Origin: Corynebacterium auris | GTDB taxonomy: Bacteria > Actinomycetota > Actinomycetes > Mycobacteriales > Mycobacteriaceae | DNA length: 64,000 nt | Assembly: GCF_030408575.1 (NCBI RefSeq) | Contig: NZ_CP047047.1 | Coordinates: forward strand, 62,001 to 126,000 | Direction of reading: 5' to 3' | Part shown: in pieces, positions 7,697 through 15,336 of the stretch | Position numbering within the stretch: position 1 is the stretch's first letter | Layout of the letters: each line of letters starts with the position of its first letter | Notes under the pieces: generated by a model | Database searches by the model: none | Told to the model about the DNA's origin: nothing | The model's input: only the letters and a program-made list of their open reading frames with translations | Translations under genes and position numbers: made by a program

Positions 7697-9118
7697 ATGA
7701 GCAACTTGTCGACGCCCGCCCAGCGCTGGGGCTTTTTCGCTGTCATTTCTCTGGGCCTGTTCATGATCGGCCTGGACAATTCCATCCTTTACACTGCGCT
7801 GCCCACGCTCGAGGCGCAGCTGGAAACCTCGACCACTGAGGCGCTGTGGATCATCAACGCCTACCCGCTCGTGCTCTCCGGCCTGCTGCTGGGCACCGGC
7901 GCGCTGGGCGACAAGATCGGCCACCGCCTCATGTTCGTTATCGGGCTGGTGATCTTCGGGGTGGCTTCGCTGGCGGCGGCGTACTCGCCGTCGCCGCTGG
8001 CGCTCATCGGCGCGCGGGCGCTGCTCGGGGTGGGCGCGGCGACGATGATGCCGGCGACGCTGGCCCTGATCCGCCTGACGTTCCCGGACGAGCAGGAGCG
8101 CAACACCGCCATCGGTATCTGGGGCTCGGTCGCGGTCGTCGGCGCCGGACTCGGACCGCTGGTGGGCGGCGCGCTGCTCGAGGCATTCTGGTGGGGCTCC
8201 GTCTTCCTCATCAACGTGCCCATCGTGGTGCTCGCGCTGCTGCTCACCCTCGCGCTCGCGCCCGAGAACGTGCCCAACCCGGCGAAGCACTGGGACGTCA
8301 TCTCCTCCATCTATGCCCTGGTCGCGCTGTCGGGCCTGACGGCCACGATCAAGGAGGCGGCCAACCCGGAGCGCTCGATCGCGTTGCTGCTCGCCGTCGC
8401 GGCGGCGGCACTGGTGGGCGGGGCGCTGTTTGGGCGTCGCCAAACAAAGCTCGATGACCCGCTCTTGACCTTCGACATCTTCCGCTCGCGCCTGTTCACC
8501 GGCGGTGTGGTTGCGGCGGCCGGCGGCATGGTGGTTATGGCTGGCACCGAGCTCAACACGACGCAGAGGCTCCAGCTTGTCGACGGCTTCACCCCCCTCC
8601 AGGCCGGTACCGTTCTCATCGCCATGGCGGCTGCGGCTCTGCCGGCCTCCGTGCTCGGCGGGGCGAACCTGCACCGCGTCGGTTTCCTGCCCCTCGTCGC
8701 GGGTGGCTTTACCGCGGCCGCAGCGGGCCTCGCCCTGGCTACTTGGGCCTCCCGCGCCGACAACCTGGTGGTTTTCGTCGTTGCGCTGGTCGTCCTGGGG
8801 TGGAGCGCAGGCTCGATCATGTCGGTCGCCTCCGTGGCCATCATCGGGGCGGCGCCGATGTCGCGCTCCGGCATGGCGGCCGGGGTGGAGGAGGTCTCCT
8901 ACGAGTTCGGCACCCTGCTCACCGTCTCGGTCACCGGCTCGCTCCTGCCGGTCTGGCTGGCCCGCAACCTCGAGGTGGCGGGCTACAACGAGGCATACGT
9001 GGGGGCCTACAACTCCGTGCTGCTGCTTCTGCTCGGAGCAGCGGTTGTGTTCGCGCTGGTGACGTGGTGGTGCTTCCGCGATAACCCCAAGTCGGGCGAG
9101 GTGCGCCCGAGCGCATAG
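7697..9118 (+). CDS. MFS multidrug exporter, 14-TM DHA2 type
   Basis: About 473 aa with 14 predicted helices, close to EmrB/LfrA/QacA-type drug:H+ antiporters. Signatures are the TM1 motif LDNSILYTALPTLE (motif D1: LD...T..A.P), GALGDKIGHRLMFVIG (motif A) after TM2, and GIWGSVAVVGAGLGPLVGGAL (motif C of exporters). ATG 7697 (MSNLSTPAQRW) is the more natural start; ATG 7658 would add 13 residues and lies inside an inverted repeat. Neither has a clear ribosome site. The gene ends in a set of 15-bp repeats followed by a hairpin. Confidence 0.88.
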   Translation: MSNLSTPAQRWGFFAVISLGLFMIGLDNSILYTALPTLEAQLETSTTEALWIINAYPLVLSGLLLGTGALGDKIGHRLMFVIGLVIFGVASLAAAYSPSPLALIGARALLGVGAATMMPATLALIRLTFPDEQERNTAIGIWGSVAVVGAGLGPLVGGALLEAFWWGSVFLINVPIVVLALLLTLALAPENVPNPAKHWDVISSIYALVALSGLTATIKEAANPERSIALLLAVAAAALVGGALFGRRQTKLDDPLLTFDIFRSRLFTGGVVAAAGGMVVMAGTELNTTQRLQLVDGFTPLQAGTVLIAMAAAALPASVLGGANLHRVGFLPLVAGGFTAAAAGLALATWASRADNLVVFVVALVVLGWSAGSIMSVASVAIIGAAPMSRSGMAAGVEEVSYEFGTLLTVSVTGSLLPVWLARNLEVAGYNEAYVGAYNSVLLLLLGAAVVFALVTWWCFRDNPKSGEVRPSA

Positions 9119-9155
9119 AGAACGGGCGCATAGAGAACGAGCGCATAGAGAACGG
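9111..9155. repeat. Three tandem 15-bp repeats at the MFS stop codon
   Basis: GCGCATAGAGAACGG occurs three times in a row (9111-9125, 9126-9140, 9141-9155) with one mismatch in the middle copy. The TAG of the first unit is the MFS stop codon. This looks like local slippage duplication and leads straight into the hairpin. Confidence 0.9.
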
Positions 9156-9183
9156 GCCGCCCCCCGCAGCGGGGAAGCGGCCC
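9154..9183. terminator. Strong hairpin between convergent genes
   Basis: GGGCCGC pairs with GCGGCCC, and an inner CCCCGC/GGGG stem lies between them. It sits between the MFS gene and the convergent small peptide gene and can serve both. There is no long T-run, so termination strength is uncertain. Confidence 0.6.
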
Positions 9184-9204
9184 TGGGGTGTTCTACACCC
9201 GTCC

Positions 9205-9321
9205 TTACTTAGTGGAGGACAGGATGGAGGAGAGCTGCTGGCCGGCCTCGACGGGCAGGCGCAGGAGACGGACGCCGAAGTTGAAGATCGTCTCCAGGAT
9301 ATCGATGAATGACTCGAACAT
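9205..9321 (-). CDS. 38-aa amphipathic peptide (possible channel-forming or secreted peptide)
   Basis: ATG 9321 is preceded by AGAAAGGACAACACC, an excellent ribosome site, and the frame ends at TAA 9205. The peptide begins MFESFIDILETIFNFG and ends QQLSSILSSTK. Hydrophobic residues recur every 3-4 positions, so it should form an amphipathic helix, and it has no cleavable signal. Corynebacteria encode very small helical outer-membrane channel proteins of 40-60 aa (PorA/PorH), also without signal peptides; this peptide has similar size and character, but I see no sequence identity I could trust. It is monocistronic, with a hairpin behind it and an AT-richer promoter region in front. Confidence 0.6.
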   Translation of the reverse strand: MFESFIDILETIFNFGVRLLRLPVEAGQQLSSILSSTK

Positions 9322-9756
9322 GGTGTTGTCCTTTCTGGTGAAGGGGTGGACGTTCTTGCGCTTTTGAGATTAAAACAACTGCGGCGGGGATAGAGATACG
9401 CTGGGGTAGCGCTGTGAAAGATTTCGTAGAAAAGACTAACAGGTTAATGGAATATGTAACGTCCAATAAGTAATATCTAATAGGTTTCTCCAGCTCCCGG
9501 AGGTGGGGCTGTGCCGGCCGTGTTCTGAATGGGCGGCGCCGGGCCGCCGCCCATTCACAGGAAAGTGACCTGGCGCACCCTCCCCCGAATTGGGGTAAAC
9601 GGCATTTGAGCTGGGCAAATGCAGGGTCCTGCCGCCATGGCGCGGCACACGAGGCACCGGAAACGTCAGGTGAACAAAAAGCGCCCCCGAACCCCATGCT
9701 TAACGGCATGATCGAGCGCGCAACCCGACCAGCGCGTCGTCATTACACTGGCCCGC
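9322..9756. promoter_or_regulatory. Divergent intergenic region, leaderless-type promoter for the glutaminase gene
   Basis: This 435-bp gap separates the minus-strand peptide gene from the plus-strand glutaminase gene. About 9360-9490 is AT-rich compared with its surroundings and probably holds the peptide promoter, but no clean -35/-10 pair stands out. On the plus strand TACACT at 9744-9749 lies 7 nt before ATG 9757. It fits a -10 box for a leaderless mRNA, and there is no ribosome site. Confidence 0.45.
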
Positions 9757-11400
9757 ATGACTACTCCTGTGCCCGAATACCTGAACCGCATCCTCGACAA
9801 CGTGCGCGACCGCGACGGCGGCGAGGTGGCGGACCATATTGAGGACCTCAAGAACGCGGACCCGGACAAGCTCGGGCTTGCCGTGTGCACCGCCACCGGG
9901 CACGTGTACTCAGTGGGCGACGACGAGTACGAGTTTTCCATCCAGTCCATCGCCAAGCCCTTCGTGTACGCGCTGGCGCTGGAGGAGCTCGGCCCGGACA
10001 CCGTGCACGAGCGGGTGGGCGTGGAGCCCTCGGGCGAGGCGTTCAACGAGCTGTCCCTGGACGAGGAGACGCACATCCCCTCCAACCCGATGATCAACGC
10101 GGGCGCGATCACGGTAAACCAGCTGATCAACGGCCCCGACGAGACGGTGGAGCAGCGGGTGGAAATCATCCGCTCGTTCTTCTCCCGCCTGGCGGGCCGC
10201 GAGCTGAGCATCGACGAGGACCTCGTGGAGCACGAGATCACCACCGCGCACCGCAACTTCGCCATCGCCTTCCTCCTGCGCGAGTTCGGCATGCTGAGCG
10301 ACGAAGCCCACGACGCCGTCAACAGCTACACGCAGCAGTGCTCGATCCTGGTGACCATCAAGGACCTCGCCATCATGGCGGCCACGCTCGCCAACGGCGG
10401 GGTGCAGCCGGTGACGGGGGAGCGCGTGCTCTCGGCGCGAGCGTGCCGGGTCACGCAGGCTGTGATGACCTCGTGCGGCATGTACGACGGCTCGGGGCGG
10501 TGGATGGTCAACGTGGGCATCCCGGCGAAGTCGGGCGTGTCCGGGGGGCTGATCGGCACGATGCCGGGGCAGCTGGGTATTGCGTCGCTAAGCCCGCGGC
10601 TCAATAAGGAGGGCAACTCCGTGCGCGGCGTGGAGATCTTCCGGCAGCTGTCCGCGACCTTCGGGCTGAACCTCATGTCCTCGGACTACTACGCCGCGCC
10701 GGGCATCAAGTCGGTCGACCGCGGCCGCGACCGCACGGTGGTGGAGCTGCAGGGGCTGATCAACTTCACCGCGGCGGAGAAGATCATCCACGACCTGACG
10801 GACATGAAGCTGGAGACGGACTACCTTGTCCTCGACGTCTCGCACGTGACCAGCTTCAACAAGGCGGGGCGGATGCTCATTAAGGAAGGCTTCCGCGAAT
10901 TCCGCGACGCCGGCTGCGAGGTGAAAATCTACGACCCGGACGGCGCGATGCTGGACTACGAGTTCTCGGACGGCACCTCCGTGGAGGCCATCGAGGACTT
11001 CTCCACCTCCTTCGAGGTGCCTGCCTCGCGCGAGAAGGTCTACCGCGCGATCTCCAACCCCAAGGAGTGGTGGCAGAACGCGACGATCGAGGGCAAGGCA
11101 GACGAACGGGGCGACGCGTTCAAGCTCGACGAAGAGGAGCAGCACGCCCGCTTCACCGTGGAGGAGGCGAGCGATGGCGACCGGCTGGTCTGGCACGCCG
11201 AGCCGGAAAACGGCGAGGACGAGGACACCTCGTGGAGCGGCACCGACATCATCTTCGAGCTCGAGGAAGGCGAGGGCGACGAGACGCGCGTGACGCTCAC
11301 CCACCGCGGCATGCTGCCCCACGACGAGCGCTACGAGGAGATCGCCGACGGCTGGCGCAAGCGCATGGACGAGCTGAAGCGCCGCTCTGAGCAGGACTGA
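9757..11400 (+). CDS. glsA: Glutaminase fused to STAS and SRPBCC (AHSA1-like) domains
   Basis: A 547-aa protein with three parts. Residues 1-305 are a serine-dependent glutaminase (L-glutamine to glutamate and ammonia) with the nucleophile/base pair Ser64-x-x-Lys67 (FSIQSIAKPF), NPMINAGAI with Asn114, and SGVSGGLIGTMPGQLGI. Residues about 330-420 are a STAS domain (VVELQGLINFTAAEKII, YLVLDVSHVTSFNKAGRMLI). Residues about 425-540 are an SRPBCC/AHSA1-like domain (SFEVPASREKVYRAISNPKEWW, TRVTLTHRGMLP). Glutaminase-STAS fusions are known in bacteria; the third domain is unusual. It is followed after 15 nt by a GH13 gene. Bacterial glutaminases are normally about 310 aa. Confidence 0.9.
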   Translation: MTTPVPEYLNRILDNVRDRDGGEVADHIEDLKNADPDKLGLAVCTATGHVYSVGDDEYEFSIQSIAKPFVYALALEELGPDTVHERVGVEPSGEAFNELSLDEETHIPSNPMINAGAITVNQLINGPDETVEQRVEIIRSFFSRLAGRELSIDEDLVEHEITTAHRNFAIAFLLREFGMLSDEAHDAVNSYTQQCSILVTIKDLAIMAATLANGGVQPVTGERVLSARACRVTQAVMTSCGMYDGSGRWMVNVGIPAKSGVSGGLIGTMPGQLGIASLSPRLNKEGNSVRGVEIFRQLSATFGLNLMSSDYYAAPGIKSVDRGRDRTVVELQGLINFTAAEKIIHDLTDMKLETDYLVLDVSHVTSFNKAGRMLIKEGFREFRDAGCEVKIYDPDGAMLDYEFSDGTSVEAIEDFSTSFEVPASREKVYRAISNPKEWWQNATIEGKADERGDAFKLDEEEQHARFTVEEASDGDRLVWHAEPENGEDEDTSWSGTDIIFELEEGEGDETRVTLTHRGMLPHDERYEEIADGWRKRMDELKRRSEQD

Positions 11401-11415
11401 TAGGGCGAAGAGCAC

Positions 11416-12591
11416 ATGATCGAGCAGACCATCTGGTGGCACGTCTACCCGCTCGGCGCCACGGGCGCGCCCGTGCGCGAGCGCGACGGGAAAGACGCCG
11501 GGCACCGCCTGCGCGCGCTGGGGCCGTGGCTCGACTACCTCATTGAGCTCGGCTGCAACGGGCTGCTGCTCGGGCCGATCTTCGAGTCCGTCGGCCACGG
11601 CTACGACACCCTCGAGCACTACGCCATCGACTCCCGCCTGGGCGACGACTCAGACTTCGACTGGCTGGTGCGCGAGTGCCACAGCCGCGGGATCAACCTC
11701 GTGCTCGACGGCGTGTTCAACCACGTGGCGCGCACGCACCCCGCGGTGGCGGACGGTCTGGCGGGCCGGTCGAGCTGGGAGGGCCACGAGGAGCTGGCCA
11801 CCCTGCATCACGACGACCCGCGCGTGGTGGACCTCGTCGCCGACGTCATGGCGTTTTGGCTGCGCCGCGGCATCGCCGGCTGGCGCCTCGACGTGGCGTA
11901 CGCGGTGCCGCCGGAGTTCTGGCGCGCGGTCCTCGCCCGGGTGCGCGAGGAGTTCCCGGAGGCGCTGTTTCTCGGCGAGGTCATCCACGGCGATTACGCG
12001 GGCATCGCGGAGGCCGCCACGCTGAACTCTGTCACCCAGTACGAGCTGTGGAAGGCGCTGTGGTCCTCCATCAAGGACGTGAACTTCTGGGAGCTCGACC
12101 ACGCCCTGGGCCGCCACAGCGCGGTGTGCGAGAAAACGCTGCCCAACACCTTCGTGGGCAACCACGACGTCGACCGCATCGCCAGCACCGTCGGCCCGGA
12201 CGGCGCGGTCCTCGCGCTGGCCCTGGTGATGGTGCTGCCCGGCATGCCCAGCATCTACTACGGCGACGAGCAGGGCTTCACGGGCCTGCGCTCCGAAGGC
12301 TTCGCGGCGGACGACGCCGTGCGCCCCGAACTTCCCGCCAGCCCCGCCGAGCTCTCCCCGCTGGGCGGCTGGATTTTCGAGCAGCACCAGGCGCTCATCG
12401 GCCTGCGCCGGCGCAACCCGTGGCTCACCCGCGCGCGCGTGGAGGTGGTGGACAAGACCAACGAGACCATTTCGATCCGCAGCTTCGACGCCGAGCACGA
12501 GCTGCTTATCGACGCCTGGCTTACCCCCGCCCCCGGCATCCGCGTCAGCGCGGGCGGGGAGACGCTCCACCGCTGGTCGGCGGGGCAGTAG
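11416..12591 (+). CDS. GH13 alpha-amylase-family glycoside hydrolase
   Basis: A 391-aa TIM-barrel enzyme of family GH13. The four conserved regions are LVLDGVFNHV (region I), GIAGWRLDVAY with nucleophile Asp159 (II), ALFLGEVI with acid/base Glu188 (III) and FVGNHDVDR with Asp251 (IV). It is shorter than most amylases (450-600 aa), with a reduced C-terminal beta domain and no signal peptide, so it acts in the cytoplasm, probably on short alpha-glucans or trehalose-like substrates. It follows the glutaminase fusion closely, so the two may be co-transcribed, although no metabolic link is evident. Confidence 0.88.
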   Translation: MIEQTIWWHVYPLGATGAPVRERDGKDAGHRLRALGPWLDYLIELGCNGLLLGPIFESVGHGYDTLEHYAIDSRLGDDSDFDWLVRECHSRGINLVLDGVFNHVARTHPAVADGLAGRSSWEGHEELATLHHDDPRVVDLVADVMAFWLRRGIAGWRLDVAYAVPPEFWRAVLARVREEFPEALFLGEVIHGDYAGIAEAATLNSVTQYELWKALWSSIKDVNFWELDHALGRHSAVCEKTLPNTFVGNHDVDRIASTVGPDGAVLALALVMVLPGMPSIYYGDEQGFTGLRSEGFAADDAVRPELPASPAELSPLGGWIFEQHQALIGLRRRNPWLTRARVEVVDKTNETISIRSFDAEHELLIDAWLTPAPGIRVSAGGETLHRWSAGQ

Positions 12592-12598
12592 CGTAAAC

Positions 12599-13921
12599 CT
12601 ACGCCCCGAGGAAGCGGCGCACCAGCGAGCGGTATGCCTGGGCCGTCAGCTCGACGTCCTGGACCTCGACGTATTCGTCGTGGCCGTGCAGCTGGTCCAG
12701 GACCCCGCCGAGAGTGGCCGTGCGGTGGAGGGCGAAGCCGTAGCCCACGCCGCCCTGGCGGCGGCCAAAGCGCAGGTCGGAGCCGCCGGCGGAGAGGATG
12801 GGGACGACGGGGACGTCGGGGAAGAACTCACCGATGGTGTCCACGATCGCGCTGAACAGCGGGCCCTCGGCGGGGGAGACGGTGGCGTCCTCGGTGATGA
12901 GGTGCTCGATTTCGACGCGCTCGGCGAGGTCCCCCAGCCCGGAGCGCAGCAGCGCGTCGATGTCCTCTTGGGTCTGCCCGGGCAGGGGGCGGATATCCAG
13001 TTCCAGGTAGGCCGTCGAGGGCAGCACGTTAATGGCGGAGCCGGCGCGCAGGACGGTGGGTGAGATGGTCAGGTGGCTCATGGCGTGGGAGTTGCGCGCT
13101 AGGTCGCCGAGCGCGTCGTAGTTGCGCCCCTCGAGGAGCTCTTGCTCGGTGTCCGGGTCGAAGCGGAAGGCGCGCACGTAGTTTTCCCACAGGTCGTCGG
13201 AGCGCACCTCGGGCTCAAGCGCGGCGACGCGCCGGGCCACCTCGGCGATGAGGGCGATGGCGGATTCGCGGCCGTAGGGGATGGAGCCGTGTCCGGCGTC
13301 GCCGCGGACGGTGAGGCGGCGCTGCGCGGCGCCCTTCTCGCCGACGACCACGGCGATCGCGTCCGAGCCGTCGGCGACCGGCAGGTGGGAGCCGCCCTCC
13401 TCGGAGAGGCAGTTTTTCCAGCTGAAAGCGTCCGCGGCGTTTTCGGCGAGCCAGCCCGCGCCGAGCCCGCCGCGGGCCTCCTCGTCCGCGCAGCCGACGA
13501 AGGTGAGGGTGCCGCGCGGCGGCGTGTCGGCGAGCGCGACCTCCCTGGTCACCGCCGCCATGGCGGCGGTGATGTAGAGCATGTCGGTGGCGCCGCGGCC
13601 GTAGATGCGCCCGTCCACCTCGTCGGCGGCGAAGGGGTCCTGCGTCCACTTCCCGGTGTCGGCGGGCACGACGTCGGTGTGGCCGAGCAGGGTGAGCGGC
13701 TCCGCGTCGGGGTCGCTGCCCTCGACGGTGAAGGCGATGGAGACGCGGCCGGGGTGGGGCTCGAAGCGCTGCACTTTCACGTCGGTTCCGTCGAAGAAGC
13801 GCGCAAGGGTGTCGGCGTTGCGCACCTCGTGGCCGGAATCGGCGGTGAGGTCGTTGACGCAGGCGTTGGAGATGAGCTCCTTGAGCAGGTCCAGGGTTGA
13901 GTCTGTAAGGGAGGAAGCCAT
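12599..13921 (-). CDS. M20 family metallopeptidase / deacylase
   Basis: A 440-aa cytoplasmic zinc hydrolase of the ArgE/DapE/CPG2 group. Metal-binding motifs are LLGHTDVVPAD (His, Asp), GRGATDMLYITAAMA (bridging Asp), CADEEARGG (catalytic Glu-Glu) and the C-terminal LHGHDEYVEVQD (His). The lid dimerisation domain covers about residues 200-330. The substrate is probably an N-acyl amino acid or dipeptide, not resolvable by sequence. It converges on the GH13 gene with 7 nt between, and starts 94 nt from divergent bioB. Confidence 0.88.
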   Translation of the reverse strand: MASSLTDSTLDLLKELISNACVNDLTADSGHEVRNADTLARFFDGTDVKVQRFEPHPGRVSIAFTVEGSDPDAEPLTLLGHTDVVPADTGKWTQDPFAADEVDGRIYGRGATDMLYITAAMAAVTREVALADTPPRGTLTFVGCADEEARGGLGAGWLAENAADAFSWKNCLSEEGGSHLPVADGSDAIAVVVGEKGAAQRRLTVRGDAGHGSIPYGRESAIALIAEVARRVAALEPEVRSDDLWENYVRAFRFDPDTEQELLEGRNYDALGDLARNSHAMSHLTISPTVLRAGSAINVLPSTAYLELDIRPLPGQTQEDIDALLRSGLGDLAERVEIEHLITEDATVSPAEGPLFSAIVDTIGEFFPDVPVVPILSAGGSDLRFGRRQGGVGYGFALHRTATLGGVLDQLHGHDEYVEVQDVELTAQAYRSLVRRFLGA

Positions 13922-13954
13922 GCTCCGACGTTAGCGCGCCGCACAGCGAAACGC

Positions 13955-13967
13955 TGAACACCGTTCA
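13955..13967. promoter_or_regulatory. BioQ-like operator 1 of bioB
   Basis: TGAACACCGTTCA is a perfect 5-bp-arm palindrome (TGAAC-N3-GTTCA). It matches the type of site bound by the TetR-family biotin repressor BioQ in corynebacteria and mycobacteria, and it covers the -35 region. Confidence 0.75.
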
Positions 13968-13983
13968 GGCGATGGGTTATAGT
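13955..13983 (+). promoter_or_regulatory. bioB promoter overlapped by an operator
   Basis: TGAACA (13955-13960) as -35 and TATAGT (13978-13983) as -10 are separated by 17 nt. The -35 box is part of the first BioQ-like palindrome, and the start point (about 13990) lies just before the second. Confidence 0.6.
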
Positions 13984-13997
13984 ATTGCCACCCCAAC

Positions 13998-14010
13998 TGA
14001 ACGGAGTTCA
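13998..14010. promoter_or_regulatory. BioQ-like operator 2 of bioB, over the ribosome site
   Basis: TGAACGGAGTTCA has the same TGAAC-N3-GTTCA pattern 43 bp downstream of operator 1. It contains the GGAG ribosome site of bioB (ATG 14015). Two sites four helical turns apart suggest cooperative repression. Confidence 0.75.
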
Positions 14011-14014
14011 AGAC

Positions 14015-15034
14015 ATGTCTGCATCGATCCTCGACGTCGCCCGCACCAAGGTCCTTGAGAACGGCGAAGGCCTCAACGAGGCCGAGCTGCTGGAGGTCCT
14101 CCGGATCCCGGACGAGCACCTGCAGGAGCTGCTCGATCTCGCCCACCAGGTGCGCATCCGCCACTGCGGTGTGGAGGTGAGCCTGGAAGGCATCATCTCG
14201 CTCAAGACCGGCGGCTGCCCCGAGGACTGCCACTTCTGCTCCCAGTCCGGCCTGTTCGAGTCGCCGGTGCGCGCCGTCACCCTCAACATCGCCGAGCTGG
14301 TGGAGGCCGCGAAGCAGTCCGAGAAGATGGGCGCGAGCGAGTTCTGCATCGTCGCCGCCGTGAAGGGCCCCACCCAGAACCTGCTGGACCAGGTGCGCGA
14401 GGCCATCACCGCGATCACGGCGGAGGTGGACATCTCCATCTCGGCCTCGCTGGGCATCCTCACCCGCGAGCAGGCGAAGCAGTTGCGCGAGATGGGTGTG
14501 AGCCGCTACAACCACAACTTTGAAACGGCGCGCTCCTTCTTCCCCAACGTGGTTACCACCCACACCTGGGAGGAGCGCAAGAACACCCTCGAGTTCGTCC
14601 GCGCGGAGGGCATGGAGACCTGCTGCGGCGGCATCATCGGGCTCGGCGAGACCCTGGAGCAGCGCGCGGAGTTTGCCACGCAGCTCGCCGCGGTGGAGCC
14701 GCACGAGGTGCCCATGAACTTCCTCGACCCGCGCCCGGGCACCCCGTTTGCGGACCGCCCGCTCGTCCCGCAGGGCGAGGCGCTGCGCGCGGTCGCGGCG
14801 TTTCGCCTGGCCATGCCCACCGCGCAGCTGCGCTTCGCGGGCGGCACGGAGCTCGCGCTCGGCGACGACGGCACGGAGGCCGGCCTGCTGGGCGGCGCGA
14901 ACGCCATCATCGGCGGTAACTACCTGACCACCCTGGGCCGCCCGATCGAGCGAGACCGCGACCTGGTGGACAGGATCGCCCCGCGCCGCAACCTGGGCAT
15001 CACCCCGCTCGAAGAGACCATCAAGGCCCTCTAA
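14015..15034 (+). CDS. bioB: Biotin synthase
   Basis: A 339-aa radical SAM enzyme that inserts sulfur into dethiobiotin. The SAM-cluster motif CPEDCHFC gives Cys68, Cys72 and Cys75. Family blocks [40 protein letters not shown] and [11 protein letters not shown] are intact. ATG 14015 is chosen for GGAG upstream and the match to family starts. It is directly followed (2 nt) by the auxiliary protein gene, and two TGAAC-N3-GTTCA operators control it. Many corynebacteria are biotin auxotrophs that keep bioB to use dethiobiotin; no bioA or bioD is seen here. Confidence 0.97.
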   Translation: MSASILDVARTKVLENGEGLNEAELLEVLRIPDEHLQELLDLAHQVRIRHCGVEVSLEGIISLKTGGCPEDCHFCSQSGLFESPVRAVTLNIAELVEAAKQSEKMGASEFCIVAAVKGPTQNLLDQVREAITAITAEVDISISASLGILTREQAKQLREMGVSRYNHNFETARSFFPNVVTTHTWEERKNTLEFVRAEGMETCCGGIIGLGETLEQRAEFATQLAAVEPHEVPMNFLDPRPGTPFADRPLVPQGEALRAVAAFRLAMPTAQLRFAGGTELALGDDGTEAGLLGGANAIIGGNYLTTLGRPIERDRDLVDRIAPRRNLGITPLEETIKAL

Positions 15035-15036
15035 AC

Positions 15037-15240
15037 GTGAGGGTTCCCGAGAGCACGGAGCTTGCCGACGCCATTCTGTCCGGCTCGGTGACTTTTAGCG
15101 TGCGCGCGGATCGGCCCTACGACGCCCCGCGGGTCTGCCCGCTGTGCGGGCGCCGCATGGTGGTCAAGATCAACCCCTTCGGTTGGGAGGCCGCGTGCTC
15201 GCGCCACGGGTTGTTCCGTTCGGAGTGGTTGGAGCGCTAA
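15037..15240 (+). CDS. bsaP: Biotin synthase auxiliary protein (BsaP-type)
   Basis: A 67-aa protein starting at GTG 15037, 2 nt after the bioB stop. CPLCGRRMVVKINPFGWEAACSRHGLFRSEW carries a CxxC pair (Cys34, Cys37) and a third Cys54. This small Cys-containing protein sits behind bioB in many actinobacteria and is described as an iron-sulfur partner that helps biotin synthase renew its sulfur-donating cluster. Placement, size and Cys pattern all fit. It should be co-expressed with bioB from the BioQ-controlled promoter. Confidence 0.82.
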   Translation: MRVPESTELADAILSGSVTFSVRADRPYDAPRVCPLCGRRMVVKINPFGWEAACSRHGLFRSEWLER

Positions 15241-15246
15241 GAAATT

Positions 15247-15296
15247 ATAGACAGACTTGTACATTAGTCTTTGACTAAAAAGTCTGTTGTGTCTAC
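15247..15296 (+). promoter_or_regulatory. Promoter region of the methionine uptake operon, with TAGAC-type dyads
   Basis: TAGACAGACTT (from 15247) and, facing it, AAGTCTGTTGTGTCTA (about 15281-15296) form a spaced dyad of TAGAC half-sites. Between them lie AGACT...AGTCT arms and a TTGACT -35-like box. In C. glutamicum the metQNI operon is repressed by McbR through TAGAC-N6-GTCTA. The sites here are imperfect, so McbR control is an inference. Confidence 0.45.
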
Positions 15297-15336
15297 CTTG
15301 GGTGTCACGTACGTTGCCGCACCTAAGGAGACCACC

